From Desulfobacterales bacterium (GTDB taxonomy: Bacteria; Desulfobacterota; Desulfobacteria; Desulfobacterales; JAFDCJ01): a DNA stretch of 8,019 nucleotides. Under the pieces are notes generated by a model. That model was not told the DNA's origin. It made no database searches and was given only the letters and a program-made list of their open reading frames with translations. Numbering within the stretch: the first letter of the stretch is position 1; every line of letters starts with the position of its first letter. A program made the translations under genes and the position numbers. Location: contig JAOZSC010000098.1 in NCBI GenBank assembly GCA_029939875.1, positions 1-8,019 of the forward strand, written 5' to 3'. Shown here piece by piece: positions 1 to 6,312 of this stretch.

Positions 1-1455
1 CAATTCGGTCAGCAGCCGGACGCCAAAACCGGTTCCGCCGGGACCGCAGTAAGCATTCTCTTTTTTGGCATAGGCCGGACCGGCAATATCAATGTGGGCC
101 CAGCGGGTATCCCCGACAAATTCGGACAAAAACAGCGCGGCGGTAATCGCTCCGCCCCAGCGGGTGCTGCTGATGTTGTTCAGGTCTGCAAAGTCACTTT
201 TAAGCAATTTTTTGTAATCTTCAGGCAGCGGCATCCGCCAGCAGCGTTCATGGGTGGTTTCTCCGGCGGCCGTGATCGCGGCGGCCAGTTTGTCATCATG
301 GGAAAACACCGCGGCGATTTTTTCTCCCAGTGCCACCACACAGGCACCGGTGAGAGTTGCCATGTCAACAAGTAGTTGCGGCTTGAATTTTTTAACCGCA
401 TAGGCCAGGGCATCAACCAGGATCAAGCGTCCTTCGGCATCGGTGTTTCCGATTTCAATGCTTTTGCCGGCATAACTGTAAATGATGTCGCCGGGTCTAA
501 TAGCGGTGCCCGACGGCATGTTCTCGACGATGGGAATGATGCCGGTAAGGTTTACTTTTGTTTTGAGCCTGGCGGCCGTGATCAGGGTGGCCGCCACGGC
601 AGCGGCCCCGGACATGTCTGACTTCATGTCGGACATGGAGCCGCCGGTTTTAATGTTCAGCCCCCCGGAGTCGAAGGTGACCCCTTTTCCCACCAGGGCC
701 ACTGAATTTTTTGCTCCGGCAACCCGGTGCTCCAGAATCACCATGCTGGGCTTGCTGCGGCTGCCGGCCGCCACTGCCAGCAGGGCGCCGAATTTTTGCT
801 GTTGGAGCTGTTTTTCACGCAGCACCCGGGTTTTCAACCCCTGTTTTTTAGCCTGCTCGACAATCATCCGGGTTAATTGCTCGGGCGTTTTGTCATTGGA
901 CGGCGTGCTGATCCATTCCCTGGCCAGGGTGGTGCCCTGGCAGATTTTGGCTGTCCGGCTGGCCGGAGACTTTATCTTGCGTGCGCTCGCCGGGTCGACG
1001 ATAAAATACATGGACTTCAGCGGCTTTTTTTTCTTTTCCTGACGGTAGCGGTCAAAACGATGATTGCCCAGGCAGGCACCTTCCATCATTGCCGTTACAA
1101 TGGAAGACAGCGGCATTTTGGCCGGGCATTTGTCCGGGACCGCCAGCCAGAGCGCCGGCAGAGTTTTCTGGATGCAGTTTTTTACCACCTTGCCGGCAAA
1201 GGCCCGCAGGGCTTCGGCATCCAGCATGGCGGTTTTTCCAAGGCCGTGCAGCACCACCCGTCGGGCCTTGATCTCCGGCAGATCGTACAGGGTGACGGTT
1301 TGATCTTTTTCGCCGTTAAATTCCTTGAGTTTTTTTGCTTTGCGGATGATCGCCAGGATGAGCGCATCAGCGTGAATTTTTTTGTCTTCACAGACCGGGA
1401 TAACCAGGGTCTCAATTTTTTCTTTTTTCAAATCAACCGATATCAGACGCAGCAT
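1..1455 (-). CDS. pepA: Leucyl aminopeptidase (M17 family, PepA), C-terminus cut by window edge
   Basis: Cytosolic two-metal aminopeptidase that removes N-terminal residues from peptides. The frame is open from the ATG at 1455 to the left edge, giving 485 residues; the last visible ones (GVRLLTEL) match the end of the family, so only about 10-15 residues are probably missing. Metal and active-site residues are all present: K257 and D262 (GKGVTFDSGG), K269, D280 (MKSDMSGA), and D339, E341, R343 in the signature NTDAEGRL. Each lies exactly 13 residues before the E. coli PepA equivalent as I remember it (K270, D275, K282, D293, D352, E354, R356), so the enzyme should be active. The N-terminal about 160 residues are the less conserved M17 N-domain. 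An AAAGG ribosome site lies 8 bases before the ATG, supporting this start. It is 202 bases from the next upstream gene and has its own candidate promoter, so it is probably transcribed separately. Confidence 0.96.
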   Translation of the reverse strand, partial: MLRLISVDLKKEKIETLVIPVCEDKKIHADALILAIIRKAKKLKEFNGEKDQTVTLYDLPEIKARRVVLHGLGKTAMLDAEALRAFAGKVVKNCIQKTLPALWLAVPDKCPAKMPLSSIVTAMMEGACLGNHRFDRYRQEKKKKPLKSMYFIVDPASARKIKSPASRTAKICQGTTLAREWISTPSNDKTPEQLTRMIVEQAKKQGLKTRVLREKQLQQQKFGALLAVAAGSRSKPSMVILEHRVAGAKNSVALVGKGVTFDSGGLNIKTGGSMSDMKSDMSGAAAVAATLITAARLKTKVNLTGIIPIVENMPSGTAIRPGDIIYSYAGKSIEIGNTDAEGRLILVDALAYAVKKFKPQLLVDMATLTGACVVALGEKIAAVFSHDDKLAAAITAAGETTHERCWRMPLPEDYKKLLKSDFADLNNISSTRWGGAITAALFLSEFVGDTRWAHIDIAGPAYAKKENAYCGPGGTGFGVRLLTEL

Positions 1456-1562
1456 GGATTTGCCTTTCTTTTTGTGGGAGAATAAAAACCGGATTTTCCA
1501 GGCTCAGTTATAAATGGTCGCATGGCGGGGCCCCTTGCATTTAACGCAGGCTTTTCACGGCA

Positions 1563-1591
1563 CTTATAACATTTTCAAATACAAATAACAA
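1563..1591 (-). promoter_or_regulatory. Candidate sigma-70-type promoter for pepA
   Basis: On the minus strand, TTGTTA (1591-1586) and TATAAG (1568-1563) are separated by exactly 17 bases. They match the -35 and -10 consensus at 4/6 and 5/6 positions. The site is about 110 bases upstream of the pepA ATG, implying a leader of about 100 bases, which contains a GC-rich palindrome (GGGGCCCC, 1527-1534) of unknown meaning. AT-rich DNA gives such matches by chance, so this is a candidate only. Confidence 0.35.
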
Positions 1592-1603
1592 TCCCAATTA
1601 AAT

Positions 1604-1622
1604 CAACTCAGTCAACTGATAT
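1604..1622 (+). repeat. Left arm of an imperfect inverted repeat flanking the ahbB/radical SAM pair
   Basis: The 19-base sequence caactcagtcaactgatat recurs in inverted orientation at 3475-3501, where the copy carries 8 extra bases (one more caatcaac-like unit). It lies downstream of the radical SAM stop codon. The two arms enclose exactly the two-gene unit. Whether they are a degenerate repeat family, a regulatory motif or traces of insertion cannot be decided from one window. Confidence 0.5.
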
Positions 1623-1631
1623 CAAACAATA

Positions 1632-1659
1632 AACCTTAAAGTATGCAACCTTTAGGGTT
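1632..1659 (-). terminator. Weak hairpin at the end of the radical SAM gene, possible terminator
   Basis: Two 10-base arms (1632-1641 and 1650-1659) can pair around an 8-base loop, with one mismatch on the minus-strand RNA. The first arm overlaps the stop codon of the radical SAM gene at 1658-1660. The stem is AT-rich and is followed on the minus strand by TTTATTGTTTGA, only moderately U-rich. It could end the ahbB/radical SAM transcript, but it is not a textbook intrinsic terminator. Confidence 0.3.
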
Positions 1660-3007
1660 AGGCGGCGACCAACAGCTTTAACCGGGAGAGGATCTCCCAG
1701 TCAAAAGGCTGCCGGCTGCAAGGCATGATGGCATTGTTAGTGTATATCGGGTCGGATTCGAGATCGTAGCGGCTGGCGGCCACCGCTTGCGGCCACAGGG
1801 GCGTGTGGGCAATGGGGGTGTAATGGGCGATGACCGGAGTGATACCGCAGCGCTTTACCGTAAGGATGGATTGCTCGATGGAACCGGATGGCTGCCCGGG
1901 AAGTCCTGCCAGTAAATAGGCGCCTACCTGGTCGGGACCGAAACCGGCTGTTTTCAGGCAGCTCACCGCCTTTTCAAACTGTTTTTCATCGACTTTGCGA
2001 TCGAGATTTTGGCGGTGATCGAAATCCGCGGTTTCAAGGCCCAGACGCAGGGTTTTAAAACCGCATTCAAACATCAGTCGGGCGGTCTGATCGGTGATAC
2101 CCCGAATGTGGACCGCATTGGGGGTGTGAAATCGCACCTGGATACCGGATTTCAGGATGCCTTCCATAATCGGAACGGCGTGATGGCCGGCATCCACCAG
2201 GAAAGCATCGTCGTAGAGGACAAAATCGGTGACGGCGTATTTTTGGTTCCAGTACCGGAGTTCTTCAATGACCGATTCCGGACTGCGCAACAGGCGTTTG
2301 GGCTCCAGCAGGTGAGAGGCACAGTAGGCGCAACGAAACGGGCAGCCCCTTGATGTCAGCAAGGGTACATAATTGATACGAGTCTGAAGGTCCAGGGCCG
2401 GGTAGGGGTAGGAATCCAGGTTTTGGGGATCAAAAATGGGTTTGACGGAAAAGCCGGTAAATTTTCGCACCAGGGGAAACAGGTTTTTTTCAGCCGATGC
2501 GTTGGAAACATGATCTGCGCCGGAGGTGCGGCGGGCATGATCCGTGCACAAGCGGGCATAGATGCCGCCCAGCACAACGGGCGTGGAGTCAAAAACCGAA
2601 CGCAGGACGGTGATGGTTTCCTGTACTCCCGGGTACCAGTAGGTCATTAATGATGTCACCAGGATGAGGTCCGGCGGGTTGAGCTCGGCAAGATCGTCTT
2701 GCAACCACTGGGGCTTGATGCCGTAGCGTGAATAGCGGCGCGGCACGTCGTTTAGGCCCGGCGGGCGGGCGATGGGGGCTTTGAGATAGGGCCCGCGGCC
2801 ATAGCGTGCAGTTGGGGAGGTGGTCGGAGCCCGGGGGTGGAACCGGTCCAGGCAGTCCACATAAGACACTGCCATGCCATGCTGCCGCAAAATACCGGCA
2901 ATGGTCAGCAGGCCCATGGGTTTTGCCCAGAAATCATAGGCGGCAAAATCATGGATCCAGGGGTTGACCAGGAGGATATGAGGACCATCACTTTTAGTCG
3001 TCTTCAT
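1658..3007 (-). CDS. B12-binding-domain radical SAM enzyme of unknown substrate
   Basis: A 449-residue protein. Residues about 10-150 look like a cobalamin-binding Rossmann domain as found in B12 radical SAM enzymes: LLVNP near the start, PMGLLTIAGIL, a central LILVTSLMTYW strand-loop, and VVLGGIYARL. The radical SAM core follows, with the [4Fe-4S] motif CPFRCAYC (C222, C226, C229), FHTPNAVH around 293-300, and RLGLETA around 321-327. The classical B12 DxHxxG motif is not seen, which is common in this class. There is no C-terminal cysteine-rich SPASM region, so it is not AhbC or AhbD. Its ATG lies inside the last codons of the ahbB-like gene (14-base overlap) and has no ribosome site of its own, implying translational coupling. 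Family members do methylations, ring closures and other C-C chemistry; the substrate here is unknown. A link to tetrapyrrole metabolism is inferred only from the neighbour. Confidence 0.85.
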   Translation of the reverse strand: MKTTKSDGPHILLVNPWIHDFAAYDFWAKPMGLLTIAGILRQHGMAVSYVDCLDRFHPRAPTTSPTARYGRGPYLKAPIARPPGLNDVPRRYSRYGIKPQWLQDDLAELNPPDLILVTSLMTYWYPGVQETITVLRSVFDSTPVVLGGIYARLCTDHARRTSGADHVSNASAEKNLFPLVRKFTGFSVKPIFDPQNLDSYPYPALDLQTRINYVPLLTSRGCPFRCAYCASHLLEPKRLLRSPESVIEELRYWNQKYAVTDFVLYDDAFLVDAGHHAVPIMEGILKSGIQVRFHTPNAVHIRGITDQTARLMFECGFKTLRLGLETADFDHRQNLDRKVDEKQFEKAVSCLKTAGFGPDQVGAYLLAGLPGQPSGSIEQSILTVKRCGITPVIAHYTPIAHTPLWPQAVAASRYDLESDPIYTNNAIMPCSRQPFDWEILSRLKLLVAA

Positions 3008-3476
3008 CTGTTGGGAAGTAAACCATCGATGTTTTTTTCAGTTCCCGGCGGCTGAAAAGCAGGGTGTACCTGTCGACTGTGGCAGCTTTGGACATCTTGC
3101 GGGCGGTTTCCCGGCAGGAAGCTTCATCACCGGCATGAATCATGGTGTACAGATTGTAGGGCCACTGGCCGGTGGGATTGCGCCGGTAGCAGTGGGAGAC
3201 CTGCTTGAAAGAGGCCATTTTTTCGCCGACCTCGTCAATACGGTTTTCGTCAACCTGCCAGGCGGCCATGGCGTTGGCGGTAAAGCCTGTTTTCTGGTGG
3301 CGCAGGGTAGCACCGAAGCGCCGGATGATTCCCCGATCCCGTAAGCTGCGCAAGGTTTCCAGCAGGGTTTCTTCGCTGACCCCCAGTTTTTTTGAAATGG
3401 CAAGATAGGGGCGTTCGGTGACCGGGATTTCCTCCTGGATGGAGGCCACAATTTTTTTTTCAAGTTCTGTCAGCAT
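2994..3476 (-). CDS. ahbB: Siroheme decarboxylase subunit of the AhbA/AhbB (Lrp/AsnC-like) family, most like AhbB
   Basis: A 160-residue protein. In the alternative heme pathway of sulfate reducers and archaea, AhbA and AhbB together decarboxylate siroheme to 12,18-didecarboxysiroheme. Residues about 5-60 form an Lrp/AsnC-type winged helix (LEKKIV, KKLGVSEETLLETLRSLRDRGIIRRFGATLRH). The second half has the family's signature SHCYRRN (94-100) followed by WPYNLYTMIHA (105-115), and FSRRELKKTSMVYF near the end. The GATLRHQKTGF stretch and the motif spacing fit AhbB better than AhbA, as I recall them. No AhbA gene is in the window, so the partner should lie elsewhere. The ATG at 3476 has no clear ribosome site and overlaps a repeat; no better in-frame start is visible. 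The stop overlaps the radical SAM start. Such proteins are often mislabelled as AsnC-family regulators; a regulatory role is the main alternative. Confidence 0.8.
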   Translation of the reverse strand: MLTELEKKIVASIQEEIPVTERPYLAISKKLGVSEETLLETLRSLRDRGIIRRFGATLRHQKTGFTANAMAAWQVDENRIDEVGEKMASFKQVSHCYRRNPTGQWPYNLYTMIHAGDEASCRETARKMSKAATVDRYTLLFSRRELKKTSMVYFPTDEDD

Positions 3477-3501
3477 ATCAGTTGATTGGTTGACTGAGTT
3501 G
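3475..3501 (-). repeat. Right arm of the inverted repeat flanking the ahbB/radical SAM pair
   Basis: Read on the minus strand this begins caactcagtcaa and ends caactgatat, matching the plus-strand sequence at 1604-1622 apart from 8 inserted bases. It touches the ahbB start codon, occupying the place where a ribosome binding site would be expected. The unit tcaac occurs three times in it with spacing of about 8-9 bases. Confidence 0.5.
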
Positions 3502-3517
3502 AATAAGGTTACTTGAT

Positions 3518-3544
3518 CAACCCAATCAACTTATTAAACTTAAT
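3518..3544 (+). repeat. Three degenerate 9-base tandem units
   Basis: The plus strand reads caacccaat, caacttatt, aaacttaat in direct succession, and ends at the mtnA stop codon. Together with the neighbouring tcaac-rich arm it makes nearly all of the 67-base gap between mtnA and ahbB low-complexity and repetitive. It could be a decayed short tandem repeat; no function can be assigned. Confidence 0.4.
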
Positions 3545-4647
3545 CAATTGCTGTTTTCCGGAAACAGTCGCCGGATGTCTTCCGGGGTTGCCCGGCATAC
3601 GCCCCGTTCGGTGATAAAGCCGCTTACCAGCCGGGCCGGCGTGACATCGAAGGCAAAATTGGCCGCCGGGCTGTCCGCCGGACAGATTAGAACCTGGGCG
3701 GGGGTATCCCGGTTAAGCCCCCAGACATACTTGACTTCTTCGGCGGCGCGCTGTTCGATGGGAATATCCCTTACACCGTCTTTAAGCTCCCAGTCAAACG
3801 TGCTCGAAGGCAGTGCCACGTAGAAAGGCACCCCATTGTCCTGGGCGGCCAGGGCTTTTAGATAGGTGCCGATTTTATTGGCCACATCACCGGTGGCCGT
3901 TGTCCGGTCCGTGCCGACAATCACAAGGTCCACCAGGCCTCGCTGCATCAGGTAACCGCCGGCATTGTCCGTAATGATGGTGTGCTTGACGCCGTGTTTT
4001 CCAAGCTCCCAGGCCGTCAGGCGGGCCCCCTGGTTCAGCGGGCGGGTTTCATCCACCCATACATGGATGTCGATGCCGCTGTCAAAGGCGGCATAGATGG
4101 GTGCGGTGGCCGTGCCGTATTCGATACAGGCCAGCCAGCCCGCATTGCAATGGGTCAACACGTTGACGGTGCCGCCGTTTTTGTTGCGGCGAATCTGCTC
4201 GATCAGCGGCAGTCCGTGCTCTCCTATTTTGCGGCAGTTTTTCACCTCCAGCTCGACAATGTCGCCGGCGCTGCGGCGGGCACGGGAGATTTTTTCGGAG
4301 AGCCGGGCGGCCAGTGTTTCGGCCAGGACCCTGTCCACTCCCCATGCGAGATTGACGGCTGTTGGCCGGGCGGACTTGAGCCGATCGGCTTCGCCGATCA
4401 TATAGTCGTCGCCGATTCGATCGTGGGGGGCATTCAGCGCTGCCAGAAAGACTCCGTAAGCCCCGGTTGCTCCAATCAGGGGCGCCCCCCGAACGTACAT
4501 GTCCTCGATGGCCGTGATGACATCGTCAACGGTTTTTAAATCCGCAATAACGAACCGGTGGGGAAGTTTGCGCTGGTCGATTATTTTGATGATTTTTGCG
4601 CTTTTGTCCAGCCAGATGGTGCGAATATTTTTTCCGTCGACGTTCAT
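3544..4647 (-). CDS. mtnA: S-methyl-5-thioribose-1-phosphate isomerase (MtnA)
   Basis: A 367-residue cytosolic aldose-ketose isomerase converting 5-methylthioribose-1-phosphate to 5-methylthioribulose-1-phosphate in methionine salvage; related enzymes also handle 5-deoxyribose-1-phosphate. Typical length and motifs: [13 protein letters not shown] (53-65), THCNAGWLA with catalytic C167, [21 protein letters not shown] (195-215), [18 protein letters not shown] with catalytic D247, and [20 protein letters not shown] near the C-terminus. C167 and D247 sit 7 residues after the B. subtilis equivalents (C160, D240, from memory). This distinguishes it from eIF2B-like homologues without the catalytic pair. 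An AGGG stretch lies about 9 bases before the ATG. It is 152 bases from the upstream [2Fe-2S] gene and 67 from ahbB. No other methionine-salvage gene is adjacent, so it probably works with enzymes encoded elsewhere. Confidence 0.95.
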   Translation of the reverse strand: MNVDGKNIRTIWLDKSAKIIKIIDQRKLPHRFVIADLKTVDDVITAIEDMYVRGAPLIGATGAYGVFLAALNAPHDRIGDDYMIGEADRLKSARPTAVNLAWGVDRVLAETLAARLSEKISRARRSAGDIVELEVKNCRKIGEHGLPLIEQIRRNKNGGTVNVLTHCNAGWLACIEYGTATAPIYAAFDSGIDIHVWVDETRPLNQGARLTAWELGKHGVKHTIITDNAGGYLMQRGLVDLVIVGTDRTTATGDVANKIGTYLKALAAQDNGVPFYVALPSSTFDWELKDGVRDIPIEQRAAEEVKYVWGLNRDTPAQVLICPADSPAANFAFDVTPARLVSGFITERGVCRATPEDIRRLFPENSN

Positions 4648-4750
4648 AGCAACCCTGCGGGTGTCCGTTGATAAGAAAGGATTTTGATCCGGGTTTAATA
4701 TTTTTTTGGCACGCCATGTTTATTTGCAGCCATTGTGCCGGAACAATTGA

Positions 4751-4772
4751 ATTTGATGCTTGTAAATCAAAT
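4751..4772. repeat. Perfect 7-base inverted repeat in the gap before mtnA
   Basis: ATTTGAT (4751-4757) and ATCAAAT (4766-4772) are separated by 8 bases, in the 152-base gap between the [2Fe-2S] gene stop (4800) and the mtnA start (4647). It could be an operator for mtnA or a weak stem after the [2Fe-2S] gene; no U-tract follows. AT-rich arms of this size also arise by chance. I see no coding remnant of a nuoF-like gene in this gap. Confidence 0.25.
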
Positions 4773-4799
4773 GATACAACGGACTACGGACATTTTTCA

Positions 4800-5168
4800 T
4801 TACATCTTCGCCAGGGCAAAATCGGTCTGCACTTCGCCCAGAAGAACATGATGTTTGAAGACCTGGCGCATCTTGTCGGCATCCATATGCTGATAGACAA
4901 TCGGCTCGCCGTCCATGATTTCAACCGTTACATTGGGCTCGCTGCTGCATTTTCCCAAACATCCCGCGGTAAACACCAGGATGTCCTGGTGATCAGCTTC
5001 GGCCATTTCTTCCAAAAGGGTGCTCATCACCTCGCGGGCCCCGGCGGCAATGCCGCAGGTGCCCATGTGAACCGTAACCTTGACGGTGGCCTGCCCGTCG
5101 CGCAAAAATGTATCCCGGGTGGTTTTTTCTTTTATTTTTTTTAAATCGTCAATCGTCAGTTTTCCCAT
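4800..5168 (-). CDS. Thioredoxin-like [2Fe-2S] ferredoxin domain protein (NuoE/HydC-like small protein)
   Basis: A 122-residue soluble protein. VHMGTCGIAAGAREVM (33-48) and TAGCLGKCSSEPNV (67-80), followed by GEPIVYQHMDADKM, match the stand-alone thioredoxin-like [2Fe-2S] proteins coded next to NuoF-like and [FeFe] hydrogenase subunits, where they are thought to pass electrons. The whole protein has only three cysteines (C38, C70, C74), whereas classical NuoE-type domains bind the cluster with four; H34 sits near the place of the first ligand. Residues about 1-25 are a charged helical leader. The ATG lies inside the end of the ATPase gene (20-base overlap) behind GGGAG at a 7-8 base spacing, so the two are co-translated. 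The expected partner flavoprotein does not follow; mtnA does. Role likely redox or redox sensing; partner unknown. Confidence 0.85.
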   Translation of the reverse strand: MGKLTIDDLKKIKEKTTRDTFLRDGQATVKVTVHMGTCGIAAGAREVMSTLLEEMAEADHQDILVFTAGCLGKCSSEPNVTVEIMDGEPIVYQHMDADKMRQVFKHHVLLGEVQTDFALAKM

Positions 5169-5742
5169 GATTTTTCTCCCTTGCTTCGGATTCGCCGATT
5201 TTCGTCGTCAGCTGCTTAAGGCGGCCGCGGATGTTATGCGCGAGGTGGTGGATCAAAAGGGCATCTTGCAGGCCGTTTTCTCCCAATTCCTCTTTGAGTC
5301 CCCGGGTGTCCAACGTAAATTCGCGGCCATCGATAATATGCCGGTACACAAAGTCGATGCCGGGGTTGCCCATTATCAATGTGGTAATGGTGGCCGCCAT
5401 GTCGCCCATGGGCGCGCGGTCGATATGGCTGTAACGAAACACGGCTTGAACCCGGGTGCCATCACCAGCTTTGCTGCTGACATCCAGCGCGCCATCACAG
5501 CGTTGAGCAGCCGCGGATAAAAGTGGCAGTCCCAGGCCGACTCTGCGGGTTGGGCGCAACGTAATGAAAGGGTCCGTCAACCGGTCGATTTTTTCAGCCG
5601 GTATTCCTCGGCCGTTATCCGTGATGGTAATCGTTATCCGGTCGTCGCGGCGCGCCTCGTCCACCGTGATGCGTATACAATCTGCCCCGGCGGCGACCCC
5701 GTTTTCTACGATGTCCAGTATGTGAAGCGACAGCTCTCGCAA
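5149..5742 (-). CDS. ATP-binding protein with histidine-kinase-like (GHKL) ATPase fold, TTG start
   Basis: A 197-residue soluble protein. The N-box (DIVENGVAAGA, N14), G1-box DNGRGI (D42, N43, G44, G46), RRVGLGLPLL (G69, G71) and GDGTRV (93-98) are those of the GHKL ATPase fold shared by histidine kinases and anti-sigma kinases. There is no phospho-acceptor histidine domain and no sensor domain. Residues about 105-197 are an extra C-terminal region of unknown role. Proteins starting MRELSLHILDIVEN are typical of the DRTGG/PHP/[2Fe-2S] gene sets beside NADH-linked hydrogenase genes, where their function is unproven but supposed regulatory. The start is TTG at 5742-5740: the codon just before it is an in-frame TGA, and translation from TTG gives the family's N-terminus. 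The only ribosome-site candidate, AGGA at 5757-5754, is 11 bases away, so initiation may be weak. It overlaps the [2Fe-2S] gene by 20 bases. Confidence 0.85.
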   Translation of the reverse strand: MRELSLHILDIVENGVAAGADCIRITVDEARRDDRITITITDNGRGIPAEKIDRLTDPFITLRPTRRVGLGLPLLSAAAQRCDGALDVSSKAGDGTRVQAVFRYSHIDRAPMGDMAATITTLIMGNPGIDFVYRHIIDGREFTLDTRGLKEELGENGLQDALLIHHLAHNIRGRLKQLTTKIGESEAREKNHGKTDD

Positions 5743-5892
5743 TCAGATCTGTATCCTTATGCCTTTTCCCCTCGCCAGTGCGAGCCCTGAGGTTGGATTA
5801 TGATCGCAAATGGCGATTAAATCAAGGCCAGCCTTCAAATATTAGTGAATAATATTTCCCGCATCAACCGAAACTTTGTAAGACAAACCGGA
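5743..5892 (-). pseudogene. Remnant of a PHP-domain (metal-dependent phosphoesterase-like) gene
   Basis: The 150-base gap between the DRTGG and ATPase genes, read on the minus strand in the frame of the DRTGG gene, gives a 32-codon stretch (5841-5746) containing YLKAGLDLIAICDHN, then LALARGKGIRI, ending at TGA 5745-5743. GLDLIAICDHN is the second conserved block of PHP-domain proteins (the TDHN/D metal motif). Upstream in the same frame, NIIH followed by a TAA (5844-5842) fits the preceding part of that block interrupted by a stop. The N-terminal HxH block and more than 150 downstream residues are gone. A PHP gene is the usual member of this gene set at this place, which supports the reading. 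A full PHP protein of this type is roughly 200-250 residues. The call rests on a short motif plus context; an alignment would settle it. Confidence 0.7.
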
Positions 5893-6240
5893 TCAATGCG
5901 ACTGATTACGTACTCCCATGGCATACAGGCGACCGGCAAGCGGGTAAACTGATTCCGGCGACAGCAGTATGGGAATGCCCTCAGTGTCAGCTTTTAGCAG
6001 GGTCTGTTCTTCCGGCGGCCGACTGCCGGTGATGATGATGGCGGCCATTTCGCGCAAAACCGCCACCGCCACGATATTCTGATGACCCTGGACGGTCAGC
6101 CATACACAGCCTTCGGGAGCATTGGTCATGACGTCACTGAGCAGATCCCCGCAGTAGCCGTCAGTGACCCGGTGTTCAAGCCCGCTGCTGCCGGCAGCCA
6201 CTTTCAATTTCAAATGCCGCACCAGATCGTTTGCAGTCAT
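5893..6240 (-). CDS. DRTGG-domain protein, putative regulatory partner of the ATPase/[2Fe-2S] module
   Basis: A 115-residue soluble protein. HRVTDGYCGDLLSDVMTNAPEGCVWLTVQGHQNIVAVAVLREMAAIIITG (23-72) and the later EGIPILLSPESVYPLAGRLYAMGV match the small DRTGG-type proteins coded beside NADH-linked hydrogenase or NuoF-like genes in anaerobes. The domain is also found in HprK-associated and CBS-containing proteins; its ligand is unknown. The start is placed at the ATG at 6240 because AGGA lies 5 bases upstream (6249-6246) and the protein then has the family's length. An in-frame ATG at 6312 would add 24 residues (MDAIGGEKHVLEILNNW...) that I do not recognise. It is the first gene of the module, separated from the ATPase gene only by the PHP remnant. 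Confidence 0.8.
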   Translation of the reverse strand: MTANDLVRHLKLKVAAGSSGLEHRVTDGYCGDLLSDVMTNAPEGCVWLTVQGHQNIVAVAVLREMAAIIITGSRPPEEQTLLKADTEGIPILLSPESVYPLAGRLYAMGVRNQSH

Positions 6241-6245
6241 TTTTT

Positions 6246-6252
6246 TCCTTTC
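6246..6252 (-). promoter_or_regulatory. Ribosome binding site deciding the DRTGG gene start
   Basis: GAAAGGA on the minus strand with a 5-base spacer to the ATG at 6240. No comparable site precedes the alternative in-frame ATG at 6312, so the shorter protein is preferred. Confidence 0.6.
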
Positions 6253-6312
6253 TTTGTCCGGCCAGTTATTCAAAATTTCCAGGACATGCTTTTCGCCGCC
6301 GATTGCATCCAT

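Noticed and set aside
94..1485. Several plus-strand open frames of 60-200 codons over pepA
   Set aside because: They are opposite-strand shadows of the GC-rich pepA gene, which has all M17 catalytic residues.
1527..1534. GGGGCCCC palindrome in the pepA leader as an operator or riboswitch part
   Set aside because: Isolated 8-base palindrome with poorly matching flanks; no known motif.
2994..3476. AsnC-family transcription regulator annotation
   Set aside because: The winged helix is there, but SHCYRRN plus WPYNLYTMIHA mark the siroheme decarboxylase family rather than an amino-acid-responsive regulator.
3982..4539. 185-codon plus-strand open frame opposite mtnA
   Set aside because: Antisense shadow of mtnA; no recognisable motif and no ribosome site.
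4526..4717. Minus-strand 63-codon frame starting in the gap before mtnA ([12 protein letters not shown]...)
   Set aside because: It runs into mtnA in another frame and shows no similarity to NuoF or any family I know; tested as a possible nuoF relic and not supported.
6241..6312. In-frame 24-residue N-terminal extension of the DRTGG protein from an ATG at 6312
   Set aside because: The ATG at 6240 has a clear AGGA at good spacing and gives the family's usual length; the extension has no recognised similarity. It could still be a remnant of another gene.
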